From Halomonas sp. (lineage in GTDB: Bacteria > Pseudomonadota > Gammaproteobacteria > Pseudomonadales > Halomonadaceae): 64,000 nt of DNA. Within the stretch, counting starts at the first letter, position 1, and each line of letters begins with the position of its first letter. Shown here piece by piece: positions 51,827 through 63,847 of the stretch. Where the stretch lies: contig JAGYKP010000087.1 in NCBI GenBank assembly GCA_018401555.1, positions 216,939-280,938 of the forward strand. The letters are read 5' to 3'. The position numbers and the translations under genes were made by a program. The notes below the pieces were generated by a model that saw only the letters and a list, made by a program, of their open reading frames with translations, did not search any database and was not told the DNA's origin.

Positions 51827-52498
51827 ATGTCCTTTTCCGATGCGGTGCTGGCCCCCTGGCTGCTGGTCATCGCCTCGCTGATCGCCTTCGCTGTGCTGGT
51901 GCTGGCGCTGCTGCAGCGCCCCTGGCGCGCGCTGCTCGCCGACAGCGGCCTGCAGCACCGCTGGCTGGCCGCCAGCGTGGCGGTGCTGCTGATGTGGCAG
52001 TTGCGCGCCCAGGCGGTGGACTGGCTGACCCTGCACCTGATGTTCACCGCGCTGCTGGTGCTGGTGTTCAAGGCGCCCCTGGCGCTGCTCTCCCTGCTGA
52101 TCGTCAACCTGGCGATGGTGGTGACGGGCCGGGTCGCCTGGCCGTTGCTGGGAGTCAACCTGCTGGTCACCGGGGTCATGCCGGCGCTGACCATGGTGAT
52201 CATCTGGCGACTGGTGGATCGCTTCCTGCCCGACAACCTGATGGTGTTCCTGTTCGTCTGCGGCTTCTTCGGCGCCGCACTCTCCTCGCTGGCCGCCGGC
52301 CTTGCCGCGGTGGGCTTGATGCTGCTCGGCGCCAGCGATGCCCACGCCCTCTACCAGGCCCTGGAGTATGCCCGTTTCCTGCCGCTGCTGATGCCTTCCG
52401 AGGCGTTCATCACCGGCATGCTGATGAGCATCCTGCTGGTCTATCACCCGCACTGGGTGGCGACCTTCAACGACCATCGCTACATCGACACCAAGTAG
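51827..52498 (+). CDS. ECF/CbiM-type permease-like membrane protein
   Basis: Protein of 223 residues with about six membrane helices: LLVIASLIAFAVLVLALL, WLAASVAVLLMWQL, LMFTALLVLVFKAPLALL, LLIVNLAMVVTGRVAW, LLVTGVMPALTMVIIW and MVFLFVCGFFGAALSSL. The layout LHLMFTALLVLVFKAPLALLSL and the ending PSEAFITGMLMSILLVYHPHWV agree with proteins annotated as energy-coupling-factor permeases related to CbiM. No ATPase gene is nearby, so the partner and substrate are unknown. GGGAGG precedes the start, 15 bases after purU. Confidence 0.7.
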   Translation: MSFSDAVLAPWLLVIASLIAFAVLVLALLQRPWRALLADSGLQHRWLAASVAVLLMWQLRAQAVDWLTLHLMFTALLVLVFKAPLALLSLLIVNLAMVVTGRVAWPLLGVNLLVTGVMPALTMVIIWRLVDRFLPDNLMVFLFVCGFFGAALSSLAAGLAAVGLMLLGASDAHALYQALEYARFLPLLMPSEAFITGMLMSILLVYHPHWVATFNDHRYIDTK

Positions 52499-52505
52499 GC
52501 CGCCC

Positions 52506-53869
52506 ATGACTGCTTCCCCCGGCGCTGCACCGCAGCGTCCCGCCCGCCGCGAACTGCTGGAAGGCCCCATCGCCGCTACCCTGCTGCGCAAGACCCTGCC
52601 GGTGATCGGCGGCATGATCGCCATGCTGAGCTTCAACCTGGTGGACACCTGGTTCATCTCGCGGCTGGGCACCGAGGAACTGGCGGCGGTCTCCTTCACC
52701 TTTCCGGTGGTGTTCACCGTGATCAGCCTGGCCATCGGCCTGGGGATAGGCACCTCGGCGGTGGTGGGGCGGCGCCTGGGGCGGGGGGAGTTCGCGGCGG
52801 TGCGCCGTCGCTCCACCGATGCCGCCCTGCTGGGCCTGGTGGTCGGTGTGCTGATGACACTGCTCGGCCTGGTCACCCTCGAGCCGCTGTTCCGGCTGCT
52901 GGGTGCCGATGACACCCTGCTGCCGCATATTCGCGACTACATGGGTGTCTGGTACTTCGGCGCCGCGGCGATGATCGTGCCCCGGGTACTCAACAGCATC
53001 CTGCGTGCCCACGGCAATACCGTCACCCAGGGACTGATGATGGGGCTGGCCGCCCTGGTCAACGTGGTGCTGGACTGGTGGCTGATCTTTGGCGTGGGGC
53101 CGATTCCCGCCATGGGCGTCTCCGGCGCGGCGCTGGCCACGGTGCTGAGCTGGGGCCTGATGGCGGTGACCCTGGTCTTCCAGCGCGAACTGCGCGGCCT
53201 GTTCGACCTGGCTGGCCTGACCTGGCGGGGGCTTCTCGAGTCGTGGCAGGAGCTGGGGCGGATCGCCGGTCCCGCGGCCCTGACCAGCGTCTTCACGCCA
53301 CTGGCCATGGGCCTGCTGACGCGTATCGTCGCCGGCCACGGCCACCACGCCGTGGCCGGCTTCGGTGTCGGCACCCGCATCGAGGCGTTCGCCCAGATCG
53401 CCGTGCTGGGGCTCTCCATGACCCTCTCGCCGCTGGTCAGCCAGAATGCCGGTGCCGGCCAGTACGACCGGGTGCGCCGCGCCATCTTCGGCTGCTTCCT
53501 GTTCGTGCTGCTCTGGCAGTTGCTGGTGTGGGCCGTGCTGCAGGGGCTGGCACCCTGGCTGGTGGCAGGTTACGCCGAGCGCGAGGCGGTGGGGAGGTGC
53601 TGCGCCACTTCCTGTGGCTGGTGCCCCTGGGCCTGGGTGCTCAGGGCGTGGTGATCCTGGCGGTATCGTCATGCAACGCCCTGCATCGGCCGGCCCGGGC
53701 CATGCGCCTCTCGGTGGTGCGGCTGTTCGTGCTCAGCGTCCCCCTGGCCTGGCTGGGAGGGCGTCTGGCCGGCACCACCGGGATCTTCGCCGGCATGCTC
53801 GTCGCCAACCTGCTGATGGCACTGGTCGCCTGGTGGCAGATCCGGGTGGTGCTCGCGCGCTACCGGTGA
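52506..53869 (+). CDS. MATE family efflux transporter (frameshifted near 3' end)
   Basis: Second MATE exporter in the window, about 454 residues. LLRKTLPVIGGMIAMLSFNL, VDTWFISRLGTEELAAVSF, ILRAHGNTVTQGLMMGL, VNVVLDWWLIFGVG and LTRIVAGHGHHAVAGFGVG are conserved. Near 53592 one G is missing in a G run. After it EVLRHFLWLVPLGLG and the last helices (ARAMRLSVVRLFVLSVPLAW, FAGMLVANLLMALVAWW) continue to 53869. It starts seven bases after the ECF-type permease gene. Confidence 0.88.
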
Positions 53870-53912
53870 GGAGTTTTTTGCTACGAAGACTTGGCAGGGC
53901 GGTGCTCCTGGT

Positions 53913-53933
53913 CTACATTTGTAAAAAATGTAG
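53913..53933. promoter_or_regulatory. Inverted repeat upstream of gcdH
   Basis: CTACATTT (53913-53920) and AAATGTAG (53926-53933) form a perfect 8-bp inverted repeat with a 5-base spacer, in a short AT-rich patch 35 bases before the gcdH start. It looks like an operator for a dimeric repressor or activator of the gcdH-CoA-transferase pair. TATTAT at 53935-53940 could be a -10 element. Confidence 0.55.
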
Positions 53934-53967
53934 ATATTATTGAGCCGCCACCACACAGGAGCCCGCC

Positions 53968-55149
<1,182 letters not shown>

Positions 55150-55161
55150 CAGGAGCTCGAG

Positions 55162-56432
55162 ATGAGTGGACCGCTGGATGGCATCACGGTGCTCGACATG
55201 TCGCGGGTGCTGGCCGGCCCTGGGCGGGTCAGCTGCTCGCCGACCTGGGTGCCCGGGTGATCAAGATCGAGCACCCCAGCCGCGGCGACGATACCCGCGG
55301 TTGGGGACCGCCCTGGCTGGCCGAGGAGAGCGAGCGCGACAGGGTCGCCGCCTACTATCTCTGCGCCAACCGCGGCAAGCACTCCCTGGCCGTGGACATC
55401 GCCACCGAGGAGGGCCAGGCGCTGGTGCGCCGGCTGGCATCGGGTGCCGATATCCTGCTCGAGAACTTCAAGGTCGGTGGCCTGGCCAAGTACGGCCTCG
55501 ACTACGCCAGCCTGCACGCCGACAACCCGCGGCTGATCGGCTGCTCCATCACCGGCTTCGGCCAGGATGGCCCCTATGCCCACCGCGCCGGCTACGACTT
55601 CATGATCCAGGCCATGGGCGGGCTGATGAGCCTGACTGGTGAGGCCGACGCCATGCCCATGAAGACCGGGGTGGCGATCACCGACGTGATGACCGGCCTC
55701 TACGCCACGGTGGGCGTGCTGGCGGCGCTGCAGGAGCGCAGTCGCACCGGCGTCGGCCGCCACGTGGACGTGGCCCTGCTCGACGTCCAGGTGGCGACCC
55801 TGGCCAACCAGGCCCTCAACGCCCTGGTCAGCGGCAGGGACCCCGAGCGCCACGGCAACGCCCACCCCAATATCGTGCCCTACCAGGCCTTCGCCTGTGC
55901 CGACGGCCACCTGGTGCTCACCGTGGGCAATGACGCCCAGTTCGCCCGCTTCGCCGCCCTGCTCGGCCACCCCGAGTGGGTCCGTGATCCCGCCTATGCC
56001 ACCAACGCCGCCCGGGTCGGCAACCGCGAGGTGCTGGTGCCGATGATCCAGTCGATACTGGCCACCCGGCCCCGCGACGAATGGCTCGGCGAACTGGAGG
56101 CCAGGGGCATCCCGGCCGGGCCCATCAACAGCGTCGGCGAGGTGTTCGAGGATCCCCAGGTGCAGCATCGCCGGATGCATCGCGTCCTGAAGCGTGGCGA
56201 GCTCGAGGTGCCCCAGGTGGCCAACCCGCTGCGCTTCGACGGCAGCTCCGCCACCAGTGACTTGGCCCCGCCACGCCTGGGCCAGGACAGCGACACCCTG
56301 CTGACCGAGATGGGGCTCACGGCGGAGGATATCGCCAGGCTGAGAAGGGCGGGGTGGTCCGCTAATATGGCCAGTCAGCGGCGCCAGGGCCAGGCCGTAG
56401 CGGAGGTCCTACGCCAGGGAAGGCGTCGGTAG
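55162..56432 (+). CDS. Family III (CaiB/BaiF) CoA-transferase, probably glutarate-specific (frameshifted)
   Basis: Expected to activate glutarate with CoA from succinyl-CoA or a similar donor. The start at 55162 gives MSGPLDGITVLDMSRVLAGP. A missing C in the run at 55218-55220 shifts the frame, and the next frame has VIKIEHPSRGDDTRGWGPPW, ENFKVGGLAKYGLDY, GCSITGFGQDGPYAHRAGYD and FMIQAMGGLMSLTGE. The aspartate expected to carry the acyl intermediate is in the GYDFMIQAMGG region. The last ~10 residues (AEVLRQGRRR) are encoded by dispersed repeat copy C. Confidence 0.87.
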
Positions 56433-56482
56433 CGCCCAGGGATGGGTTCACAGCGCCTCCGCGAAGGCCTGACCCCGGGAAA
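56402..56482 (+). repeat. Dispersed intergenic repeat, copy C
   Basis: Begins GGAGGTCCTACGCCAGGGAA, then GGCGTCGGTAGCGCCCAGGG, TTCACAGCGCCTCCGCGAAG and CCTGACCCCGGGAAAG. It overlaps the 3' end of the CoA-transferase gene and ends 20 bases before the convergent ppsR stop. Confidence 0.8.
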
Positions 56483-56501
56483 GCCGCGGTTGTGGCAGCC
56501 A

Positions 56502-57335
56502 CTACCTCGGCGAAAACCGCCTCATCAGCCCCATCTCGGCGATCATCCGGGTGGAGATCTCCTCCACCGAGAAGCGGGTGGTGTCGATGAAAGGGATATG
56601 CAGCTGGCGGTAGAGCCCCTCGGCCTGGCCCACCTCCTGCACGCACTGGTCCATGGAGCTGTAGCGGCTGTTGGGTCGACGCTCGTGGCGGATCGCCGCC
56701 AGCCGCCTGGGGTCGATGGTCAGGCCGAACAGCTTGTGGTGGTGAGGGGCCAGCGCCTTGGGCAGCTTGAGGGTGCCGTCCTCGTCGAGATCGTCCTCGG
56801 TGAGCGGGTAGTTGGCCGCGCGGATGCCGAACTGCAGCGCCAGGTAGAGCGAGGTCGGCGTCTTGCCGCAGCGCGACACGCCGATCAGGATCACGTCGGC
56901 CTTGTCGTACTGGTGGGTACGGGCGCCGTCGTCGTTGTCCAGGGCGAAGTGCACCGAGTGGATGCGGTCCATGTAGACCTCATCCTTGCCGATGGAGTGG
57001 GTGCGGCCCACGGTGTAGCTGGAGTGGGTCTTGAGCTCCTGCTCGAGGGGCTCGAGGAAGGTCGAGAAGATATCGATATTGAAGCCTTCCGCATCGCTGA
57101 TGATCTGGCGGATATTGCTGTCGACGATGGTGTCGATGATGATCGGCATCTCGCCGTCGCGCACCGCCACGCCATTGATGACCTCGACCAGGTTCTCGGC
57201 CTTTTCGATCGTATCGATATAGGGCTTGGTGATCATGCGGATCTCGACGTTCTCGAACTGGGCCAGCAGGCTGCGGCCCAGGCTCTCGGCGGTGATGCCG
57301 GTGCCGTCGGAGATGAAGAAGGCGGTACGGGTCAT
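56502..57335 (-). CDS. ppsR: PEP synthase regulatory kinase/pyrophosphorylase
   Basis: Controls PpsA by ADP-dependent phosphorylation and Pi-dependent dephosphorylation. 277 residues. It opens [19 protein letters not shown]. The P-loop is [36 protein letters not shown] and [20 protein letters not shown] are conserved. The start at 57335 is preferred over an upstream in-frame extension. It is divergent from ppsA with 236 bases between them. Confidence 0.93.
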   Translation of the reverse strand: MTRTAFFISDGTGITAESLGRSLLAQFENVEIRMITKPYIDTIEKAENLVEVINGVAVRDGEMPIIIDTIVDSNIRQIISDAEGFNIDIFSTFLEPLEQELKTHSSYTVGRTHSIGKDEVYMDRIHSVHFALDNDDGARTHQYDKADVILIGVSRCGKTPTSLYLALQFGIRAANYPLTEDDLDEDGTLKLPKALAPHHHKLFGLTIDPRRLAAIRHERRPNSRYSSMDQCVQEVGQAEGLYRQLHIPFIDTTRFSVEEISTRMIAEMGLMRRFSPR

Positions 57336-57403
57336 GGCGGCGTCGCTTTGATGAAGAAAGGCCTCCATTGTCGGACGCGGGCACCCGGCCGACAAGCCTC
57401 CCG

Positions 57404-57419
57404 GTAGTTTGCAGACTAC
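57404..57419. promoter_or_regulatory. Near-perfect 16-bp palindrome between ppsR and ppsA
   Basis: GTAGTTTGCAGACTAC is palindromic at 14 of 16 positions. It lies 69 bases upstream of ppsR and 153 upstream of ppsA in their divergent control region. It is a plausible site for a dimeric regulator of gluconeogenesis. The regulator is unknown. Confidence 0.45.
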
Positions 57420-57571
57420 ACGAATTCCCGGAAATGCCTGTCTGTTGTAAAAATCCTCCAGTGACTTCGCTGTTAGACCAATGGCGAATATGGTCACCGC
57501 TTGGTAGAGTCCCCAGCATCTCGTCATGCCTGTCGGCATGATGGTCTGTCGTCGATAGCCAAGGGGGTCCC

Positions 57572-59944
57572 GTGGACGATTATATTCTGTGGTTCGATGA
57601 ACTGGGCATGGACGATGTCGAGCGCGTGGGGGGCAAGAATGCCTCCCTCGGCGAGATGATCTCCAACCTGGCCGGTGCGGGTGTCACCGTGCCCGGCGGC
57701 TTCGCCACCACCGCCCACGCCTACCGCGAATTCCTCTCCCACGAGGGCCTCAACGAGCGCATCAACCAGGCGCTGGCCACCCTGGACGTGGACGACGTCG
57801 CCGAACTGGCCCGGGTCGGCGCCCAGATCCGCCAGTGGGTGATCGACACCCCGCTGCCGCCGACCTTCGAGCAGCACCTGCGCAGCGCCTACGACAAGCT
57901 GCTCGCCCAGCACCCCAACCTCAAGGCGGCGGTGCGCTCCTCGGCCACCGCCGAGGACCTGCCGGATGCCTCCTTCGCCGGCCAGCAGGAGACCTTCCTC
58001 AACATCGAGGGTTTCGACAACATCAAGCGCGCCGTGCATGAGGTGTTCGCCTCGCTGTTCAACGACCGCGCCATCTCCTACCGCGTGCACCGCGGCTACG
58101 CCCACGAGAACGTGGCGCTCTCCGCGGGTATCCAGAAGATGGTGCGCTCCGAGACCGGTGCCTCCGGCGTGATGTTCACCCTGGACACCGAGTCCGGCTA
58201 CCGCGACGCGGTCTTCGTCACCGCCTCCTGGGGCCTGGGCGAGACCGTGGTGCAGGGCGCGGTGAACCCCGACGAGTTCTACGTGCACAAGCCGACGCTG
58301 GCCGCCGGCCGTCCCGCGGTGCTGCGCCGCAACCTCGGCTCCAAGCTGATCAAGATGGTCTACGGCCAGGAGGCCAGCGCCGGCAAGTCGGTGGAGACCG
58401 TCGGACGTGCCCTCAAGGATCGTGGCCGCTTCTGCCTCGATGATGAGCAGGTGATGGCCCTGGCGCGCCAGGCGGTGACCATCGAGCAGCACTACCAGCG
58501 CCCCATGGATATCGAGTGGGCCCTGGATGGCGACGATGGCAGGCTCTATATCGTTCAGGCGCGTCCCGAGACCGTGGTCTCCCAGCAGCAGGGCGGCAAG
58601 CTGGAGCGCTTCCAGCTCAAGGAGAAGGGGCGCAACCTGGTCACTGGCCGCGCCATCGGCCAGCGCATCGGACGGGGTGCCGTCAAGGTGGTCTTCTCCC
58701 CGGAAGACATGGAGAAGGTCAACCCCGGCGACGTGCTGGTCACCGACATGACCGACCCCGACTGGGAACCGATCATGAAGCGCGCCTCGGCCATCGTCAC
58801 CAACCGTGGCGGGCGCACCTGCCACGCGGCGATCATCGCCCGTGAGCTCGGCATCCCGGCGGTGGTGGGCTGCGGCGATGCCACCGAGGTGCTCGCCGAT
58901 GGCCGTGACGTCACCGTCTCCTGTGCCGAGGGCGATGCCGGCCACGTCTACGAGGGGCTGCTCGAGTTCGACCGCACCGTGACCAGCGTCGACGCCATGC
59001 CCGAGATCCCCTTCAAGATCATGATGAACGTCGGCAACCCCGATCGCGCCTTCGGCTTCGCCAGCCTGCCCAATGCCGGCGTGGGCCTGGCGCGCCTGGA
59101 GTTCATCATCAACCGCATGATCGGCGTGCACCCCAAGGCCCTGCTCGAGTACGACACCCTGCCCGAGGACCTGCAGCAGACCATCGACCTGCGTATCGCC
59201 GGCTACCCGAGCCCGGTGGAGTTCTACGTCGACAAGCTGGTGGAGGGCATCTCCACCCTGGCCGCCGCGTTTCATCCGCAGCGGGTCATCGTGCGCCTGT
59301 CGGACTTCAAGTCCAACGAGTACGAGAACCTGATCGGCGGCAAGCTCTACGAGCCGGGCGAGGAGAACCCGATGCTGGGCTTCCGCGGTGCCTCGCGCTA
59401 CATCTCCGACGCCTTCCGCGACTGCTTCGAGCTGGAGTGCCGGGCGCTCAAGCGGGTCCGCGAGGAGATGGGCCTGGACAACGTCGAGATCATGGTGCCC
59501 TTCGTGCGCACCACCGAGGAGGCCAGCGAGGTGATCGACCTGCTGGCAGCCAACGGCCTGAAGCGTGGCGACAACGGCCTCAAGGTGATCATGATGTGCG
59601 AGCTGCCGGCCAACGCCCTGCTCGCCGAGGAGTTCCTGGAGTACTTCGACGGTTTCTCCATCGGCTCCAACGACCTCACCCAGCTCACCCTGGGGCTGGA
59701 CCGTGATTCCGGCATCGTCGCCCACCTCTTCGACGAGCGGAATCCCGCGGTGAAGAAGCTGCTGGCCATGGCCATCCAGGCCTGCAAGGCCCAGGGCAAG
59801 TATATCGGCATCTGCGGCCAGGGCCCGTCTGACCACCCGGACCTCGCCAAGTGGCTGATGGAGCAGGGCATCGACTCCGTCTCCCTCAATCCCGATGCGG
59901 TGCTCGAGACCTGGTTCATGCTCGCCGGCGAAACCTTGGGTTAA
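57572..59944 (+). CDS. ppsA: Phosphoenolpyruvate synthase
   Basis: Makes PEP from pyruvate and ATP in gluconeogenesis. 790 residues, intact. The N-terminal ATP-grasp domain starts [20 protein letters not shown]. The phospho-histidine is in [20 protein letters not shown]. The PEP-binding barrel has [59 protein letters not shown] and the catalytic cysteine in [15 protein letters not shown]. The start is a GTG with AAGGGGGT upstream. A strong hairpin follows the gene. Confidence 0.96.
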   Translation: MDDYILWFDELGMDDVERVGGKNASLGEMISNLAGAGVTVPGGFATTAHAYREFLSHEGLNERINQALATLDVDDVAELARVGAQIRQWVIDTPLPPTFEQHLRSAYDKLLAQHPNLKAAVRSSATAEDLPDASFAGQQETFLNIEGFDNIKRAVHEVFASLFNDRAISYRVHRGYAHENVALSAGIQKMVRSETGASGVMFTLDTESGYRDAVFVTASWGLGETVVQGAVNPDEFYVHKPTLAAGRPAVLRRNLGSKLIKMVYGQEASAGKSVETVGRALKDRGRFCLDDEQVMALARQAVTIEQHYQRPMDIEWALDGDDGRLYIVQARPETVVSQQQGGKLERFQLKEKGRNLVTGRAIGQRIGRGAVKVVFSPEDMEKVNPGDVLVTDMTDPDWEPIMKRASAIVTNRGGRTCHAAIIARELGIPAVVGCGDATEVLADGRDVTVSCAEGDAGHVYEGLLEFDRTVTSVDAMPEIPFKIMMNVGNPDRAFGFASLPNAGVGLARLEFIINRMIGVHPKALLEYDTLPEDLQQTIDLRIAGYPSPVEFYVDKLVEGISTLAAAFHPQRVIVRLSDFKSNEYENLIGGKLYEPGEENPMLGFRGASRYISDAFRDCFELECRALKRVREEMGLDNVEIMVPFVRTTEEASEVIDLLAANGLKRGDNGLKVIMMCELPANALLAEEFLEYFDGFSIGSNDLTQLTLGLDRDSGIVAHLFDERNPAVKKLLAMAIQACKAQGKYIGICGQGPSDHPDLAKWLMEQGIDSVSLNPDAVLETWFMLAGETLG

Positions 59945-59947
59945 ATA

Positions 59948-59971
59948 CGAGGAGGCTTGTCACCGGGTAAG
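59948..59971 (+). repeat. Dispersed repeat remnant, copy E
   Basis: CGAGGAGGCTTGTCACCGGG followed by TAAG matches only the tail of the dispersed repeat (compare GAAGGCTTGTCGCCGGGAAAG in copy B). It lies just after the ppsA stop. Confidence 0.5.
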
Positions 59972-60000
59972 CTCCGAGTTGATGAGCGATAGGCCACTAC

Positions 60001-60034
60001 CGCCCGGTCGACCACCGTCGACCGGGCGTCTTTC
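60001..60034 (+). terminator. Terminator-like hairpin after ppsA
   Basis: CGCCCGGTCGAC (60001-60012), loop CACC, GTCGACCGGGCG (60017-60028), then TCTTTCG. A perfect 12-bp stem 56 bases after the ppsA stop. Confidence 0.7.
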
Positions 60035-60089
60035 GTCTATGCTGACACTCACCCTTAACGTCAGACCCACCGCGACAAGGAGCCTGTCC

Positions 60090-61921
60090 ATGACCCTGTC
60101 TGCTACCCCTTTCCGCCGCCGCCTGCTGGCCCCACTGGCCGCCACGCTGATGCTCGGCCTGCCGCTCACGGCGCTGGGCGAGGTGGACTTCCAGTACCAG
60201 CGGCCCGCGATCGCGCCGGAGACGGGCTCCGGCAGCGAGGAGAAGCCCGGCTGGGCCACCCGAAAGTTCGCCGTGGCCGCGGCCAACCCCCTGGCCACCG
60301 ATGCCGGCTACCAGATCCTCAAGGCAGGGGGCTCGGCCATCGACGCCGCCATCGCGGTGCAGATGGTGCTCACTCTCGTCGAGCCCCAGTCCAGCGGTAT
60401 CGGCGGCGGCTCCTTTTTGATGTATCACGATGGCGAGGAGGTCAGGGCCTACGACGGTCGCGAGACCGCCCCCTCGTCGGTGGAGGAGGGGCTCTTCCTG
60501 GACGGGGACGGTGAGCCCCTGGAATTCATGAAGGCCGTGGCCAGCGGTCGCTCGGTCGGCGTGCCCGGAACCCTGCGCATGCTGGAGATGGCCCACAATG
60601 CCCATGGCCGCCTGCCCTGGGCCGAGCTCTTCGAGCCGGCCATCGCCCTGGCCGATGAGGGATTTCCGGTCAGCCCCCGGCTGCATCGCAGCATTGCCGC
60701 CACCGAGGCGCTGCGTGACGACGACCGGGCAGCGGCCTACTACTACACCGAGGAGGGCGAGCCCTGCCGGAAGGGCACAGCCTCAAGAACCCGGCCCTGG
60801 CCGTGATGCTCGAGTGGATCGCCGACAAGAAAAGCTCGGCGCTGCACACCGGCAAGGTCGCCGAGGACATCGTGGGACGGGTACAGAACCATCCCGGCAT
60901 TACCGGCACATTGAGCCTCGAGGACCTGGCCAGCTATTCCGCGAAGGAGCGCGAAGCGCTCTGCACCGACTGGCAGGCCTACCGGGTCTGCGGGTTTCCG
61001 CCGCCCTCGTCGGGCCATCTCACCGTGATGCAGATCCTCGGTACCCTGGAGCAGCTCCCTGCCATCGAGGTCGGCCTGGAGGACGATCTGCCCGATGTCG
61101 AGTGGCTGCATCGCTTCCTCGAGGCGTCGCGGCTGGCCTTCGCCGATCGCGGACGCTACATCGCCGATCCGGACTTCGTCGAGGCACCGGGTGGGGACTG
61201 GTCGCTGATGCTCGACCCCGGCTATCTGGATGAGCGTGCCGAGCTGATCGAGGATGGCCAGAGCATGGGCAGCGGCGGCGCCAGCCCGGGCAACCCCGGT
61301 GCCCTGGCCACCGCCTGGGCCGTGCAGCCGACCCAGCCGGAATACGGCACCAGCCATATCAGCATCGTCGACGAGCACGGTAACGCCCTGGCCATGACCA
61401 GCTCCATCGAGCAGGCCTTCGGGGCGCGCATTCTCTCCGACGGGGGCACCGGCATGCCGGGAGGCTTCCTGCTCAACAACGAGCTGACCGACTTCTCCTT
61501 CAGCCCCACGGATGACGAGGGCACCCCCATCGCCAACCGGGTGGAGCCCGGCAAGCGCCCGCGCTCGAGCATGAGCCCGACGCTGGTCTTCGACCGCGAG
61601 AGCGACGCGCTGGTGGCGAGCCTGGGTTCCCCCGGGGGCGCGGCCATCATCCACTATACCGCCCGTTCGCTGGTGGCGATGCTCGACTGGGGCCTGGATG
61701 CCCAGCGCTCGCTGGACCTGCCCCATGCCATCACCCTGGGCGGGCCGGTCTACCTGGAGGCGGGACGCTTCCCCGCGACCACCCTGGAGGCGCTGCGCGA
61801 GCTCGGCCACGAGGTGGAGGAGCGTGAGCTGACCAGTGGCCTGCAGGCCATCCAGCAGACCCGGGAGGGGTGGTTCGGTGGCGCCGACCCGCGTCGAGAA
61901 GGGGTGGTGATGGGGGACTGA
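60090..61921 (+). CDS. ggt: Gamma-glutamyltransferase (frameshifted)
   Basis: Periplasmic N-terminal-nucleophile enzyme that cleaves glutathione and gamma-glutamyl peptides. A signal peptide (RRLLAPLAATLMLGLPLTAL) is followed by FAVAAANPLATDAGYQILKA, GGSAIDAAIAVQMVLTLVEP, QSSGIGGGSFLMYHDG and VGVPGTLRMLEMAHNAHGRL. At 60762-60764 one C is missing. The next frame continues LKNPALAVMLEWIADKKS, and the self-cleaving threonine is in PEYGTSHISIVDEHGNA. GFLLNNELTDF and PGKRPRSSMSPTLVF follow. About 610 residues in all. AAGGAG precedes the start. Confidence 0.9.
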
Positions 61922-61927
61922 GTCGCG

Positions 61928-63814
61928 CTAGCCCCGCAGCCAGTTGCGCAGCTTGATCAGCAGCAGGGCGCCGTCGCCGAGCTCGCGACGCTCGGCGACC
62001 AGCTCCGCGAGCAGGGCCGGGCGGTCGGTGATGATGGCATCCACGCCCAGGTCGATCAGCTGAGACATCCGCGCCCGGTCGTTGATCGTCCAGGCGTGGA
62101 GTTCGTAGCCGTAGTGTCCCGCCAGGCCGACTTCCCGCTCGTCGATGCGGTTGTGACGCAGCCCCAGGGCGTCCAGGCTCCGGCGCTCCAGGGTGCCGGG
62201 CAGGATCAGCTGGGCCAGCAGGGTCACGCGCAGTTCGGGGTGGCGTGAACGGATCGTCCGGGCCAGCGTCGGCGAGGTGGTGGCCAGGCGCGTCTCGGCG
62301 AACAGGTCGGGGTCGCCGCAGCCACGTAGCGTCCTGTCGTTCACCGCCTCGGCCAGGCAGCGGCGACGTTCCGCCTGTTCTGCCTGCAGGGTCGCGACGA
62401 CCGCCTCCACCAGCGCCACCTCACGGCCGGGGTCGGTCTTCAGGTCGATCATCAGGGTGCTGCGCCCGCGCACGGCTGCCAGCGCCTCATCTAGTCCCGG
62501 GATCCGCTCGCCCACGTAGGCGTCGCCGAACCAGCTGCCCACATCGAAACCGGCCAGCGCCTCGCGCTCGAGTTCGCCCAGCCGGCGTGGGTCGCCGACC
62601 AGGCGCTGCAGGGTGCTGTCGTGGTAGAGCACCACCTGGTCGTCGGCGGTCAGGCGTACATCGAGCTCGACCCTGTCAGCGCCATCGTCCAGGGCACGAT
62701 GGATCGCCGGCAGGGTGTTCTCGGGAGCATCCAGGGAACTGCCGCGGTGGGCGATCACCGCCACCTCATCGTGCAGCGTGAAGCGGTTGACGATCAGCCA
62801 CGCCTGCCACAGCGCGAAGCCCACTACGCTGAGTTCCACCGCCCAGGCCAGGCGCCCGGGGTGGGCATTGGCGGGAGGCGGGGCGGGGGCGTGGCTCGCG
62901 ATGGGCCAGGCGCAGGTAGAGGCAGGCCGAGAGCAGGGCGTTGGCGGCGATCCCGACGAAGGTGATGGCCAGGGTCACCAGAACATAGGCGGTCAGGTAG
63001 GCGAGGGTGGCCGGCACCAGGACGGCGTTGCGCTCGGGTAGCCACCACAGCAGCGGCGTGAACAGCCGGTCGAAGATCAGGGTAGCGAGGATCGGCAGGA
63101 TCACGATCATCGCCAGCAGGGCGAGGGTGACCACGGCGATGGGGCGGCGGCAACCGCGGGTGAGCTCGCCGCTGCGTGCCAGTGCCCGGCGTGGCGAGAG
63201 TGTCTCCAGCGCCACCAGCGGCAGGGCCAGGATCCAGCGTACATAGAGGGAGGCGGCGAGCCACGCCCAGGCAGCCACCAGCGGCAGGGCCAGGGCGAGG
63301 AACTGCCACAGCGCCGGCGGCCGCACGCGCTGTACATAGTAGGGATCGAGGCCGCCGAGCAGGGCGCCATGCAGCCAGACCAGGGCGAAGGCCACCGGCA
63401 GCACCAGCAGCGGGTGGGTGCCCCACCTGAACCACCACCAGCCCGGCTCAGTGCCGGCAGGCGGTGCAGTGTCCACCACAGCGCCTCGAAGGCCAGTCGC
63501 ATATGGTGGTCGCGTGGGCGCGCGGCGACCAGGATCATGCCCGCCTGCTGCAGGTAGAGCACCAGGAAGGTGAGGCCGACGGCGGCCAGCAGCCAGAGCG
63601 TGCCGGCCGGGCTGACCAGCAGGTCGATGAGTTCGGCGTTGCTGACCACCGTGCGCCCGAAGCGACCCACCAGCCGGGCCAGGCTCCAGGCCACCGCCGG
63701 CAGCAGCAGGCTGGAGGCCAGCACGGTGAAGAACAGGTGGTAGGCCACCAGCGGGCGCAGGTGCTCGCGCAGGCTGCGCAGGACATCGCGGCTCAGGTTC
63801 GCGAGAGCCAGCAT
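61928..63814 (-). CDS. Membrane-anchored glycerophosphodiester phosphodiesterase (frameshifted)
   Basis: About 628 residues. The N-terminal half is an integral membrane domain with about six to eight helices: LFFTVLASSLLLPAVAW, LWLLAAVGLTFLVLYLQQAG, LLVLPVAFALVWLHGALLGG, FLALALPLVAAWAWLAA, VVTLALLAMIVILPILATLI, LVTLAITFVGIAANALLSA. The C-terminal domain is a GDPD barrel: VAVIAHRGSSLDAPENTLPA, ADRVELDVRLTADDQVVLYH with HD catalytic residues, and LGVDAIITDRP. It hydrolyses glycerophosphodiesters. Frame breaks near 63450 and 62875 split it into three. The combination matches proteins with a GPDPase-membrane domain fused to GDPD. It is downstream of rraA on the same strand. Confidence 0.85.
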
Positions 63815-63847
63815 GTCAGGCTCCAGGCATCGGCAGGGGCATGCGCC

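Noticed and set aside
57524..59836. A 770-codon open frame antisense to ppsA
   Set aside because: ppsA on the other strand is complete with all catalytic motifs. The antisense product shows no recognisable domain.
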